Positions 51,431 to 59,666 of a stretch of DNA of 64,000 bases are shown in pieces. Below the pieces are notes generated by a model. It saw only the letters and a program-made list of their open reading frames with translations. It made no database searches and was not told the DNA's origin. The translations under genes were made by a program, and so were the position numbers. Each line of letters begins with the position of its first letter. Positions within the stretch are counted from its first letter, which is position 1. Location: assembly GCA_963777325.1 (NCBI GenBank), contig CAVZQE010000004.1:287872-351871 (forward strand), in the 5' to 3' direction. Source of the stretch: JAFAXA01 sp963777325 (lineage in GTDB: Bacteria > Pseudomonadota > Alphaproteobacteria > Acetobacterales > Acetobacteraceae).

Positions 51431-51597
51431 GGGGGATTGAACTTTCTTTCCGATCGGGGCTAACAGTTACGATGTGTCCAGGTAGAGAGCAATGCCGTCC
51501 GCTCCAGACGCGCGGAACTTTCCTGGAAGCGGCCGTGCCCGGGGGCAAGTGTCAGGTCGTGCCGGCCGTCCGGCTGGCAAGACGGAGGTGAGGTGAT

Positions 51598-52953
51598 TTG
51601 GTCAGCGTCAGCCGAGAGCATGCAACGCCGTCCTCGTCAGCGCTGGAGCGGGACGCGCGGCTCGTATCCACCGGTCACGACAAGGTCTCGCCCGCGGAGA
51701 TCGCGCTGGGCGTGGTGATCGGGCGCACGTCGGAATTCTTCGACTACTTCACCTTCGGTATAGGGTCGGTCCTGGTCTTTCCTTATGTTCTGTTCCCCAA
51801 CACCGACCCGATGACCGCGACACTCTACTCTTTCGCGATCTTCTCGCTGGCGTTTCTTGCGCGGCCGATCGGATCGGTCATCTTCATGGCCGTGGACCGG
51901 CGCTACGGCCGCGGCGTCAAGCTCACCACCGCCTTGTTCCTCCTTGGCGGCTCCACCGTGCTCATCGCCTTTCTTCCCGAGTACCGGCAGATCGGGTTCG
52001 CCTCCATCCTCCTGCTCATGTTTCTCCGGATCTGCCAGGGGCTGGCGCTCGGGGGGGCGTGGGACGGTCTCGCCTCCTTGCTCGCTCTCAACGCGCCGCC
52101 CAGGCATCGCGGCTGGTTCGCGATGATCCCGCAGCTCGGCGCGCCGCTCGGCTTCGTGATGGCCTGCGGGCTGTTCGCCTTCCTCGAGGGCTGGCTCTCG
52201 CAGCAGGACTTTCTGGATTGGGGCTGGCGTTACCCGTTCTTCGTGGCCTTCGCGATCAATGTCGTCGCGCTATTCGCGCGTCTGCGGCTGGTCGCCACGC
52301 CGGAATTCGCCAACCTGCTCGAAAAGGACGAACTGCAGCCGGTCCCGGTCACGGAGATGGTCCGGGCGCAATGGCTCAACGTGATCCTCGGCGCCTTCGT
52401 CCCGCTCGCGAGCTATGCGCTGTTCCATCTGGTGACCGTGTTTCCGCTCGCCTGGGTCGAGCTCACGACCGACCGGTCTGCCGCAGCCTTCCTGGTCATC
52501 CAGATCGTCGGCGGCTTCGTCGGTCTCGTTTTCGTGGCGGCATCCGGCATGATCGCGGACATCACCGGACGACGGCCGGTGCTCGTCGTGGCTGCCGTCC
52601 TGATCGCGGCGTTCAGCTTCGCCGCCCCGGTGTTGCTGAACAACGGCATCGGCGGAGAGATCGGCTTCATCGGCGTGGGCTTCGCGCTGCTCGGCCTCTC
52701 CTTCGGTCAGGCGGCGGGGTCGGTGTCATCCAACTTCCCCAAGCGGTATCGCTACACCGGGTCGGCGCTTGTGTCCGACCTGGCATGGCTGACCGGCGCC
52801 GGTTTCGCGCCGCTCGTGGCCCTCGGGCTCTCCAGCCGCTTCGGGCTATGGGCGGCGGGCGCCTACCTGCTGTCGGGCGCGATCTGCACCTTGGGCGCGC
52901 TGATCGTGAACAAGCAGGTCGAACTGCACGAGCATCACCCGGAGCACGTCTGA
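51598..52953 (+). CDS. MFS transporter, metabolite:H+ symporter type
   Basis: 451 residues with about 12 membrane segments. MHS-family features: ALGVVIGRTSEFFDYFTFGI near the start, ARPIGSVIFMAVDRRYGRGV (loop 2-3 signature), RICQGLALGGAWDGLASLLA and the loop RGWFAMIPQLGAPLGFVMAC. The start is TTG with GGAGG 9 bases upstream. The substrate (often a carboxylate or osmolyte) cannot be told. The last 16 codons are duplicated downstream as part of a tandem repeat. Confidence 0.88.
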   Translation: MVSVSREHATPSSSALERDARLVSTGHDKVSPAEIALGVVIGRTSEFFDYFTFGIGSVLVFPYVLFPNTDPMTATLYSFAIFSLAFLARPIGSVIFMAVDRRYGRGVKLTTALFLLGGSTVLIAFLPEYRQIGFASILLLMFLRICQGLALGGAWDGLASLLALNAPPRHRGWFAMIPQLGAPLGFVMACGLFAFLEGWLSQQDFLDWGWRYPFFVAFAINVVALFARLRLVATPEFANLLEKDELQPVPVTEMVRAQWLNVILGAFVPLASYALFHLVTVFPLAWVELTTDRSAAAFLVIQIVGGFVGLVFVAASGMIADITGRRPVLVVAAVLIAAFSFAAPVLLNNGIGGEIGFIGVGFALLGLSFGQAAGSVSSNFPKRYRYTGSALVSDLAWLTGAGFAPLVALGLSSRFGLWAAGAYLLSGAICTLGALIVNKQVELHEHHPEHV

Positions 52954-53210
52954 TACCGGCGAGTGTCGGCTTTGACTTCCGCCGTCATCGCGAGGAGCGG
53001 AGCGACGACGCGATCCAGGGCGATGCGTATCTTACCGCGCGCCTGGATCGCCACGCCGCCAAGCGGCGGCTCGCGATGACGAGCTCTGCACGGCGGCTCG
53101 CCGTTGAACGGATAGGGGACGCGCGCCGGAGAGGCGAGCACCGGCTGGCTGCGTCACCCGGCCCGCATCGTCTCGAACGTGATCTCCTCGATGTCGAAGC
53201 TGCCGTCATT
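52906..53210. repeat. Tandem duplication, copy 1 (305 bp)
   Basis: Starts in the last codons of the MFS gene (GTGAACAAGCAGGTCGAA) and ends with a copy of the 3' end of the methyltransferase gene on the opposite strand. Nearly identical to the next 303 bases. Contains the palindromic element at 52984-53080. The whole 52954-53456 interval has no intact gene. Confidence 0.95.
52984..53080. repeat. Palindromic intergenic element, copy 1
   Basis: Begins GTCATCGCGAGGAGCGGAG and ends CTCGCGATGAC, with inner arms GCGATCCAG and CTGGATCGC: a long imperfect hairpin of 97 bases. Elements with this GTCAT-CGCGAG / CTCGC-GATGAC frame are widespread interspersed repeats in alphaproteobacteria. Confidence 0.8.
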
Positions 53211-53513
53211 GTGAACAAGCAGGTCGAACCGCACGAGCATCACCCGGAGCACGTCTGATACCCGGCGAGTGTCGGCTTTGACTTCCGCCGTCATCGCGAG
53301 GAGCGGAGCGACGACGCGATCCAGGGCGATGCGTATCTTACCGCGCGCCTGGATCGCCACGCCGCTAAGCGGCGGCTCGCGATGACGAACTCTGCACGGC
53401 GGCTCGCCGTTGAACGGATAGCGGACGCGGGCGGGCCGCTCGGGGACGCGGCTGCGTCACCCGGCCCGCATCGTCTCGAACGTGATCTCCTCGATGTCGA
53501 AGCTGCCGTCATC
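53211..53513. repeat. Tandem duplication, copy 2 (about 303 bp)
   Basis: Repeats copy 1 with few changes (for example CTGCACG to CCGCACG, one inserted C after TGATAC, GCCAAG to GCTAAG) plus a more divergent 30-base patch around 53427-53455. It ends inside the real 3' end of the methyltransferase gene, so copy 2 provides the functional methyltransferase stop and copy 1 the functional MFS stop. Confidence 0.95.
53290..53386. repeat. Palindromic intergenic element, copy 2
   Basis: 97 bases, near-identical to the element at 52984-53080, carried by the second duplication copy. Confidence 0.8.
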
Positions 53514-54224
53514 GCCGATGGCGAGGTGCCGCCGCACCTCCTCCGAGGCGCCCGCCTGGAGCGAGAGGATCGCCACCGCGTGGACCTCGCTCGCGCGGGT
53601 GCGGGCGATCCAGGCCGGGAACTCCATCCGCAGCCGCCTGAGCGTCCAGGACGTGACGGTGAAGCCGGCCCGGCCGAGCGCCGCCGCCCACTCCGCCCCG
53701 GTGTAGTTGCGCACGTGCGACACGTCGCGCAGCAGTTCGATCGCCTGAAGATGGGTGTCGATCAGCGGCTGCGCCGCCGCGACCGAGTCCGCGAACACGG
53801 CGCGGCCGCCCGGCTTCAGCACCCGCGCCGCCTCCCGCAGACCCGCCTCCCATTCGTGCCAGTGATGGCCCGTGAACCGCGAGAGCACGATGTCGAAATG
53901 CCCGTCCGGGAAGGGAAGATTCTCGGCCGGGGCCTGCCGGACGGCGATATTGGCGAGGCCGCGCGCGGCCGCCACCCGCGCCACCTCCTCCAGCATCGCG
54001 GCGGAGAGATCGACCGCCACCACCTCGGCGACATGGGGCGCCGCGCGATAGGCGACATGGCCGCCGCCGCAGCCGAGGTCGAGCACGACCGCGCCGCCCG
54101 ATCCGCGCACGAACGCCTCGATCTGGTCGAGATCGGCGCCGGAGGCGTGGACCGCGCTCGTCACGTAGGCGGCGGCGCGCGGGCTGTAGTGTTCGGAGAC
54201 GAAATCTTGATGGGTGCGGGTCAT
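53457..54224 (-). CDS. Class I SAM-dependent methyltransferase
   Basis: 255 residues. MTRTHQDFVSEHYSPRAAAY, then SAM motif I VVLDLGCGGGHVAYRA, motif II region VAVDLSAAMLEEV, and FDIVLSRFTGHHWHEWEAGL, REAARVLKPGGRAVFAD. The type resembles UbiE/Methyltransf_11 enzymes with a C-terminal cap; substrate unknown. The last 18 codons (DDGSFDIEEITFETMRAG) lie in a duplicated segment; a second, non-coding copy is at about 53155-53210. Confidence 0.88.
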   Translation of the reverse strand: MTRTHQDFVSEHYSPRAAAYVTSAVHASGADLDQIEAFVRGSGGAVVLDLGCGGGHVAYRAAPHVAEVVAVDLSAAMLEEVARVAAARGLANIAVRQAPAENLPFPDGHFDIVLSRFTGHHWHEWEAGLREAARVLKPGGRAVFADSVAAAQPLIDTHLQAIELLRDVSHVRNYTGAEWAAALGRAGFTVTSWTLRRLRMEFPAWIARTRASEVHAVAILSLQAGASEEVRRHLAIGDDGSFDIEEITFETMRAG

Positions 54225-54274
54225 GCCCGCAGCTAACGACGCCGGGCGCGGCAAGACAACCTGGACTCGCCGGT

Positions 54275-54565
54275 TCAGTCCGGCGTCGCGGCCGGTCCCT
54301 TGCGCGGCCAGCGCCGGGCGAGAAAGGACACCGAAACGAACGCGCCCAGCCATGATCCGGCCGCCGCGAACACCACGTACACCGCCTGTTCCGTGTAGCT
54401 GATGACCGCGAAGGCAGAGAGGAGATACCAGAGGCAGCTCCAGTTCGCGGCCGATACGCGCCGCCGGTTCGTGACCGCGGCGTTGAACAGAACGTAGACG
54501 GCGTCCGTCACCGCCGTGCAGGCGAACACGCCAAGCGCGACGAGCGGGTCGATGGCCGACAGCAT
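54275..54565 (-). CDS. Small membrane protein, unknown function
   Basis: 96 residues with about three hydrophobic segments (LVALGVFACTAVTDAVYVLF, WYLLSAFAVISYTEQAVYVV, GSWLGAFVSVSFL) and a basic end. The start at MLSAIDPLVAL is chosen because the longer frame is polar and overlaps the upstream speB-like gene. No family recognised. Confidence 0.65.
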   Translation of the reverse strand: MLSAIDPLVALGVFACTAVTDAVYVLFNAAVTNRRRVSAANWSCLWYLLSAFAVISYTEQAVYVVFAAAGSWLGAFVSVSFLARRWPRKGPAATPD

Positions 54566-54582
54566 GGCTTCGCTCCGTTCTC

Positions 54583-55557
54583 TCAGGCGCGCATCTGCCG
54601 CGCCTCCGCAAGCAGGCAAAGCAGCTCGAACAGCACCGACGCGCCGTTGAAGGCGGTCAGCGTGCCCGGATCGAAGGAGGGCGCGACCTCGACCAGATCG
54701 GCGGCCACGAAGTCGAGGCCGCGCAGCCCGCGCAGGATGCGAAGCGCCTCGGTCATCGTGAGACCGCCCGCTTCCGGCGTGCCCGTGCCCGGCGCTTGCG
54801 ACGGATCGAGGCTGTCGATGTCGAACGACAGATAGAGCGGCCCCTCGCCCGCGATGCGGCGCGCCTCCTCCACGGCGTAGCGCCAGCCTTTATCCTGCAC
54901 CTCGTCCATCGGCAGCACGCGCATGCCGCTCGCCAGCGAGAAGCCCCACAAATCGGGGTCGTTGGTCGTGCCGCGAATCCCGATCTGGATCACCCGCGCC
55001 GGATCAAGCAGGCCCTCTTCAACCGAGCGGCTGAACGGCGCCCCGTGATGCAGCCGCGAGCCCATGTAGTCGCCACCCGTATCGCAATGGGCGTCGATAT
55101 GCACCATGCCGACCGGCCGCCCGGCCGCGACCGCGCGCAGGATGGGCAGGCTGATCGAATGATCGCCGCCGACCGACAGAGGCACGACGCCCGCTTGCAC
55201 GATCGTCTGATAGAACGCCGCGATCTCGGCCTGCGCCGCCTCCAGCGCGTAGGGCTGCTCGATCCAGCAATCGCCGAGATCGCGGACGCGCGCCGCCTCG
55301 AACGGTCGCACGCCCGTCGCGCCGTTGTAGCGCCGCAGCAAGCTCGATTGCTCGCGCACGGCGCGCGGCCCGTGACGGGCGCCGGAGCGGTTGGTGACGC
55401 CGAGGTCGAACGGCACGCCGATGATGCCGATGTCCACGTCCGCCAGGATCTCGGTGTGGGCGGTACGGAAGAACGTCGAAATGCCCGTGTAGCGCGGCAG
55501 CGCCTGGGGGTCGGCGAAGTCCTCGTAGCGCGTCGGCGGCTTCAGCATGTCGGGCAT
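54583..55557 (-). CDS. speB: Agmatinase / guanidinobutyrase-type ureohydrolase
   Basis: 324 residues from MPDMLKPPTRYEDF. The binuclear manganese ligands are in GGDHSI, MVHIDAHCDTG and LSFDIDSLDPSQAPGTGTPE. It hydrolyses agmatine or a related guanidino compound to urea and an amine. The substrate is not certain: no arginine decarboxylase lies nearby. It runs in the same direction as hpnK, 42 bases further on. Confidence 0.85.
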   Translation of the reverse strand: MPDMLKPPTRYEDFADPQALPRYTGISTFFRTAHTEILADVDIGIIGVPFDLGVTNRSGARHGPRAVREQSSLLRRYNGATGVRPFEAARVRDLGDCWIEQPYALEAAQAEIAAFYQTIVQAGVVPLSVGGDHSISLPILRAVAAGRPVGMVHIDAHCDTGGDYMGSRLHHGAPFSRSVEEGLLDPARVIQIGIRGTTNDPDLWGFSLASGMRVLPMDEVQDKGWRYAVEEARRIAGEGPLYLSFDIDSLDPSQAPGTGTPEAGGLTMTEALRILRGLRGLDFVAADLVEVAPSFDPGTLTAFNGASVLFELLCLLAEARQMRA

Positions 55558-55599
55558 CGCTGCTATCCCACTCCACACGGCTCACATGCAGGCCGAGGC

Positions 55600-56421
55600 T
55601 TAGCGGATCGCGGCATCATGGGTCGAGGCCAACCTGCGCACCTCCGGGTCGAGCAGCGCCGCCAGCTCGGCCGCGTGCTCGTACTCGGGCATGAGCGCGC
55701 GCAGGGTCGCGTCCTGCCGGGTCGCTGGGTGGAAGTAGATTTCGTTGCTGCCGAGCGGCAGGGTCTCGAGCAGGCGCCGGACCCGGTCGGCCGTCATGTG
55801 GCCCGTCCAGGCGATGCCGAAGCAATGATCGGCCGTCCGCAGTCCCGCGCGGAGAACCTGCGCCCGCAACAGGCGCGACCAGCGATAGAGCGCGCGAGCG
55901 GCGGCGCTGGGCCTTTCTCCCAGCACGGCCATGACATCCGGCGGCTCGGCCGGCACGCGCACCCGCCTAAGGCCGTAAGCCCGCCCAATCTCGATCAGCA
56001 GCCGGCCGACCACCGGATGGAGGTGCATGTGCTTGTGCGCGTCGGCATGCGCGAGCGGGAGGCCGGTCGCCGCGAAGGCCGCGAACTGCGCTCCGATCTC
56101 CGCCGCGAGCTGGCGGCGGACCGGCGGCGACACGGCATACCGCAGCCCGAGCCGCAACTGACCGGAGGGAAAGGCGAGATCGCGGTCGAGCAGGTGCGCG
56201 ATGGCCGCGGGTGGCGAGACCGCCGGTCCCTCGATCACGACGAGATGCAGGCCGACCCGCAGGCCGGGCAGGCGCCGGGCGCGCGCCACCGCGTCCGCCG
56301 CTTCCGGCGCGGCGACCATGAGGCTGGCGGCGGTGAGCACGCCCTCGCGATGGGCGCGCTCGACCGCTTCGTTGACCGCGAGGGAGAGCCCGAAATCGTC
56401 GGCCGTGAAGGCGAGGATCAG
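55600..56421 (-). CDS. hpnK: Hopanoid biosynthesis deacetylase HpnK, apparent CTG start
   Basis: 273 residues of the YdjC/ChbG family. Metal and catalytic motifs: TADDFGLS near residue 7, HADAHKHMHLHP in the middle, and GSNEIYFHPA near the end. HpnK removes the acetyl group from the N-acetylglucosaminyl-hopanoid made by HpnI. No ATG, GTG or TTG in frame precedes the TADDFG motif. A CTG at 56421 shares CTGA with the hpnJ stop and follows AAGGA by 6 bases, so CTG is the likely start; the first standard codon (GTG 56340) would delete the active-site aspartates. Confidence 0.88.
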   Translation of the reverse strand: MILAFTADDFGLSLAVNEAVERAHREGVLTAASLMVAAPEAADAVARARRLPGLRVGLHLVVIEGPAVSPPAAIAHLLDRDLAFPSGQLRLGLRYAVSPPVRRQLAAEIGAQFAAFAATGLPLAHADAHKHMHLHPVVGRLLIEIGRAYGLRRVRVPAEPPDVMAVLGERPSAAARALYRWSRLLRAQVLRAGLRTADHCFGIAWTGHMTADRVRRLLETLPLGSNEIYFHPATRQDATLRALMPEYEHAAELAALLDPEVRRLASTHDAAIR

Positions 56422-57848
56422 GCGGCTTCCTTGTGGCGCTCCCGCAGGAACTGGAAGAACTCGACGCCTTCGCGCAGCCGCCGCTTCATCATCTGCGGGC
56501 TGCGCACCATCTCGCCGACGATGGACGCGATCTTCGGCGCGCGCAGATAAAATTTTTTGTAGAACACCTCGACCGAATCGAAGATTTCGGTGTGCGAGAG
56601 GTGGTCGTAGTGCAGCGGCGCGATCTGGATGCCGTGATCATCGATCAACTCCGCATTCTTTGCGTCCAGCCAGCCGTTGTCGAGCGCCTGCTTGTACAGG
56701 AATGTGCCGGGATAGGGCGCGGCCAGCGAGACCTGCAAGGTGTGCGGGTTGATCTCGGTCGCGAAGCGGATCGTCTCCTCGATCGTCTCGCGCGTTTCAC
56801 CGGGCAGGCCGAGGATGAAGGTGCCGTGGATCTTGATGCCGAGATCGTGGCAATCCTGCGTGAAGCGGCGCGCGACCTCGATCCGCATGCCCTTCTTGAT
56901 GTTGTGCAGGATCTGCTGGTTGCCGCTCTCGTAGCCGACGAGCAGCAGCCTCAGGCCGTTATCCTTCAGCACCTTGAGGGTATCGCGCGGGACATTCGCT
57001 TTCGCGTTGCACGACCAGGTGACGCCCATCTTGCCGAGCTCGCGGGCGATCGCCTCGGCGCGCGGCAGGTCGTCCGTGAACGTGTCGTCGTCGAAGAAGA
57101 ACTCCCGCACCTGCGGGAAGGCGGCTTTCGCCAGCCGGATCTCGTCCGCGACATGGCCCGGCGAGCGCGTACGGTAGCGATGCCCGCCGACCGTCTGCGG
57201 CCACAGGCAGAAGGTGCAGCGAGATTTGCAGCCACGGCCCGTGTACAGCGACACGTACGGGTGCAACAAGTAGCCGATGAAATAGTCCTCGATTCGGAGA
57301 TCGCGCTTGTACACCTCGGTCACGAAGGGCAGGCTGTCCATGTTCTCGATCATGGCGCGGTCCTTGTTATGGACGATCGCGCCGTCGGCATTGCGGTAGG
57401 AGATGCCGTCGATCGAGGACAGGTCGCGGCCTTCGGCCACATCCTTGATGGTGAAATCGAACTCGTTGCGGGCGACGAAGTCGATCGGAGCGCCTTTTAG
57501 CAGGCTTTCCTCGGGCTGCACCGCGACCTTGGCGCCGACGAAGCCGATCGTCAGCGCCGGGTTCGCGTCCTTCAGTTTCTGCGCGACCGCGACGTCGTTC
57601 ACGAATGACGGCGTCGAAGTGTGGATGACGCACAATTCGTAGTCGCGCGCCTGAGGCGTGATCGCCTCGAGCTTGATGCCGGCCGGGGGCGCGTCGATCA
57701 GCTTGCTCCCAGGCACGAGGGCGGCGGGCTGGGCGAGCCAGGTCGGGAACCAGAAGGACTTGATCTCGCGCCGTGCCTGGTAACGGGAACCCGCGCCGCC
57801 GTCGAACCCCTCGAACGAGGGAGGCTGCAGGAAAAGCGTCTTCATCAT
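56418..57848 (-). CDS. hpnJ: Hopanoid biosynthesis radical SAM protein HpnJ
   Basis: 476 residues. An N-terminal B12-binding-like domain (MKTLFLQPPSFEGFDGGAGS) is followed by the radical SAM cluster motif in GRGCKSRCTFCLWPQ and by FFDDDTFTDD and HGTFILGLPGETRET. HpnJ contracts the glucosamine ring to the cyclitol ether of bacteriohopanetetrol. Start: ATG with AGGAG about 10 bases upstream, chosen over a TTG 9 bases earlier. Confidence 0.95.
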   Translation of the reverse strand: MMKTLFLQPPSFEGFDGGAGSRYQARREIKSFWFPTWLAQPAALVPGSKLIDAPPAGIKLEAITPQARDYELCVIHTSTPSFVNDVAVAQKLKDANPALTIGFVGAKVAVQPEESLLKGAPIDFVARNEFDFTIKDVAEGRDLSSIDGISYRNADGAIVHNKDRAMIENMDSLPFVTEVYKRDLRIEDYFIGYLLHPYVSLYTGRGCKSRCTFCLWPQTVGGHRYRTRSPGHVADEIRLAKAAFPQVREFFFDDDTFTDDLPRAEAIARELGKMGVTWSCNAKANVPRDTLKVLKDNGLRLLLVGYESGNQQILHNIKKGMRIEVARRFTQDCHDLGIKIHGTFILGLPGETRETIEETIRFATEINPHTLQVSLAAPYPGTFLYKQALDNGWLDAKNAELIDDHGIQIAPLHYDHLSHTEIFDSVEVFYKKFYLRAPKIASIVGEMVRSPQMMKRRLREGVEFFQFLRERHKEAA

Positions 57849-57850
57849 GG

Positions 57851-59050
57851 TCAGCAACTCTCCTGGGGAGCATAGGCGGCGCGGCGCGGCGCTTGTTGCG
57901 GCGCGATGCCGCTATCCGCCTCGAGCGCGTCGCCGCGCCACGCGACCCGCCTTCCGCCGTAGCTCGCGACCATCACGACTGCGGACATGATGTCGCGCAG
58001 GGGCAAAAGCCAGACCGGCGCCCGGAATGCAAGATCCGGGACACAAATCGCCAGGGCACGGTCGATGCGATGAGCGCAGAGCGCGCGAACGGCCCAGACC
58101 AGTCCAAACAGGGCCAGGGAGACGGGGCTGAAGTTCTGCGCCAGTAGGGCCAACGCCGCCCAGAACAGCGGGTACTGCACGGCCGTGAACAGATATTGCC
58201 ACGGCACCAGCGCGCGGATGGTTCGCGCCCAGCGCAGTTCGTGCGAAAACAGCGCCGAGAGCGACTCCTCCGGCACGGTGGTGGCCGGAACGGTGTCGGC
58301 GAGACGGATGGACAGTCCTTGCCGCCGCACCAGTTGGCCAAGCACGTTGTCGTCCGCCAGATGCGGCGCCAGCGCCCTCAGACCGCCGATCCGGTCGAGC
58401 GTGTCCCGCCGCAGCATCATCGAGGCGCCGAGGCAGTCCTGCCGCCCGGCCGCACGGGCGATCAGCGCGCTCGGCAGGAAGCCGTGCGCGATCTGGGTGG
58501 CCCCGATCCGGCTGGCCAGCCCCCGCCATGCGGGCAGGCCGGCATAGAGCGTGGTGACCAAGCCGGTTCCCGGCGTGGTCAGCGACGCCACCATGGAGTC
58601 GAGGTAGCCGGGAGCGGCATGCACGTCGCTGTCCGAGATCAGCAGCACGTCGTGCTTGGCGGCCGGCAGCATGTTGATGAGATTGCCGACCTTGCCGTTG
58701 CGCCCGTGCCGGGCCGGGTCGATGACGACCGCGATGTCGCATGCCGGAAACCGCTCCCGGACCCGATGCACCGCCGCGAGCGCGGGGTCGGCCGCCTCGC
58801 CGACGCCGAACACGACCTGGAATTCCGGATAATGCTGATCGCAGATGGTCGCGAGCGCGACCTCCAGCAGCGGCTCGTCGCCGTGCAGAGGCTTGAGCAC
58901 GGTGATCGGCGGACGGGTGCGCGCAGGCATGCGCGGGGCGTGTGCAAACCGCCAGACCAGGTGGCTGCCGGCGACCGCCTGCAGCAAGCCAAGCGCCGCG
59001 ACTAAGAAAAAGAACCAGCCGGTCAGAATAAGGAACCCGTCAGTGGTCAT
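57851..59050 (-). CDS. hpnI: Hopanoid biosynthesis glycosyltransferase HpnI
   Basis: 399 residues. An N-terminal membrane helix (GFLILTGWFFFLVAALGLLQ), a GT2 domain with PPITVLKPLHGDEPLLEVAL, the metal-binding LLISDSDVHAAPGYL, GASMMLRRDTLDRIGGL and HELRWARTIRALVPWQY, then C-terminal membrane helices. It adds N-acetylglucosamine to bacteriohopanetetrol. The start overlaps hpnM by 11 bases and the stop is 2 bases before hpnJ. Confidence 0.93.
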   Translation of the reverse strand: MTTDGFLILTGWFFFLVAALGLLQAVAGSHLVWRFAHAPRMPARTRPPITVLKPLHGDEPLLEVALATICDQHYPEFQVVFGVGEAADPALAAVHRVRERFPACDIAVVIDPARHGRNGKVGNLINMLPAAKHDVLLISDSDVHAAPGYLDSMVASLTTPGTGLVTTLYAGLPAWRGLASRIGATQIAHGFLPSALIARAAGRQDCLGASMMLRRDTLDRIGGLRALAPHLADDNVLGQLVRRQGLSIRLADTVPATTVPEESLSALFSHELRWARTIRALVPWQYLFTAVQYPLFWAALALLAQNFSPVSLALFGLVWAVRALCAHRIDRALAICVPDLAFRAPVWLLPLRDIMSAVVMVASYGGRRVAWRGDALEADSGIAPQQAPRRAAYAPQESC

Positions 59051-59666
59051 CGGCGCCACTCTTGTACTCGGCGATCTTTCGCTCCAGGCTTGTCACGAGT
59101 GCGCCGACGCCGCCGGCGTCAAGCGCGCTCCGGAAATCGGCGCGCTGCACCGCCACGCGGCTGACGGACCCATTGAGCAGCACATCGACGGCTTTCCAGG
59201 CACCGTGCTCCCTGTGCATGACATAGTCGACCCGTGGCCCCTCGCCGCCCGGGCCGACGATGCGGGTCGCCACGATTTGATCCGGGCCGACCGTTCGTGG
59301 ATCGGAAAGAATCTCGAAATGCTCGCCATGGAAGCTGGCGAAGTTCGCGACATAGGAGGCGACGGTAAACCGGCCGAACACGGCCTCGAGCCGCGCCTTT
59401 TCCTGCGCGCTGAGCGCGGACCAGCGCGGCCCGACGCAGGCGCGCAGGAGCGCCGGAAGATCGAAGGTTTGCTGCACGACGGGGGCGAGCGTCTCCAGGC
59501 GGCGATCAAACGGGACGGCGGGGCCGGCCTTCATCGCATGGAGCAGGCCGTCGCCCAGCGCCTCTACCGGCACCGCGGCGGCGGGCAACTCGGCCCGGGC
59601 CGCGACCGGAAGGAGGAGCCCGGCCGTCACGGAGGCAACCCGGGCCCATGTCAGCGCCTGTCTCAT
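59040..59666 (-). CDS. hpnM: Hopanoid-associated MlaC/Ttg2D-type periplasmic protein HpnM
   Basis: 208 residues. Signal peptide MRQALTWARVASVTAGLLLP then VAARAELP. The body follows the MlaC fold (TFDLPALLRACVGPRWSALS, RVDYVMHREHGAWKAVDVLL, NGSVSRVAVQRADF). In hopanoid producers HpnM is thought to help move hopanoids to the outer membrane. ATG overlaps the dxs stop by 4 bases. Confidence 0.9.
   Translation of the reverse strand: MRQALTWARVASVTAGLLLPVAARAELPAAAVPVEALGDGLLHAMKAGPAVPFDRRLETLAPVVQQTFDLPALLRACVGPRWSALSAQEKARLEAVFGRFTVASYVANFASFHGEHFEILSDPRTVGPDQIVATRIVGPGGEGPRVDYVMHREHGAWKAVDVLLNGSVSRVAVQRADFRSALDAGGVGALVTSLERKIAEYKSGADDH

Noticed and set aside
52906..53513. Insertion sequence or integration site
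   Set aside because: No transposase, no terminal inverted repeats around a mobile body, and both neighbours keep functional ends; a local tandem duplication fits better.
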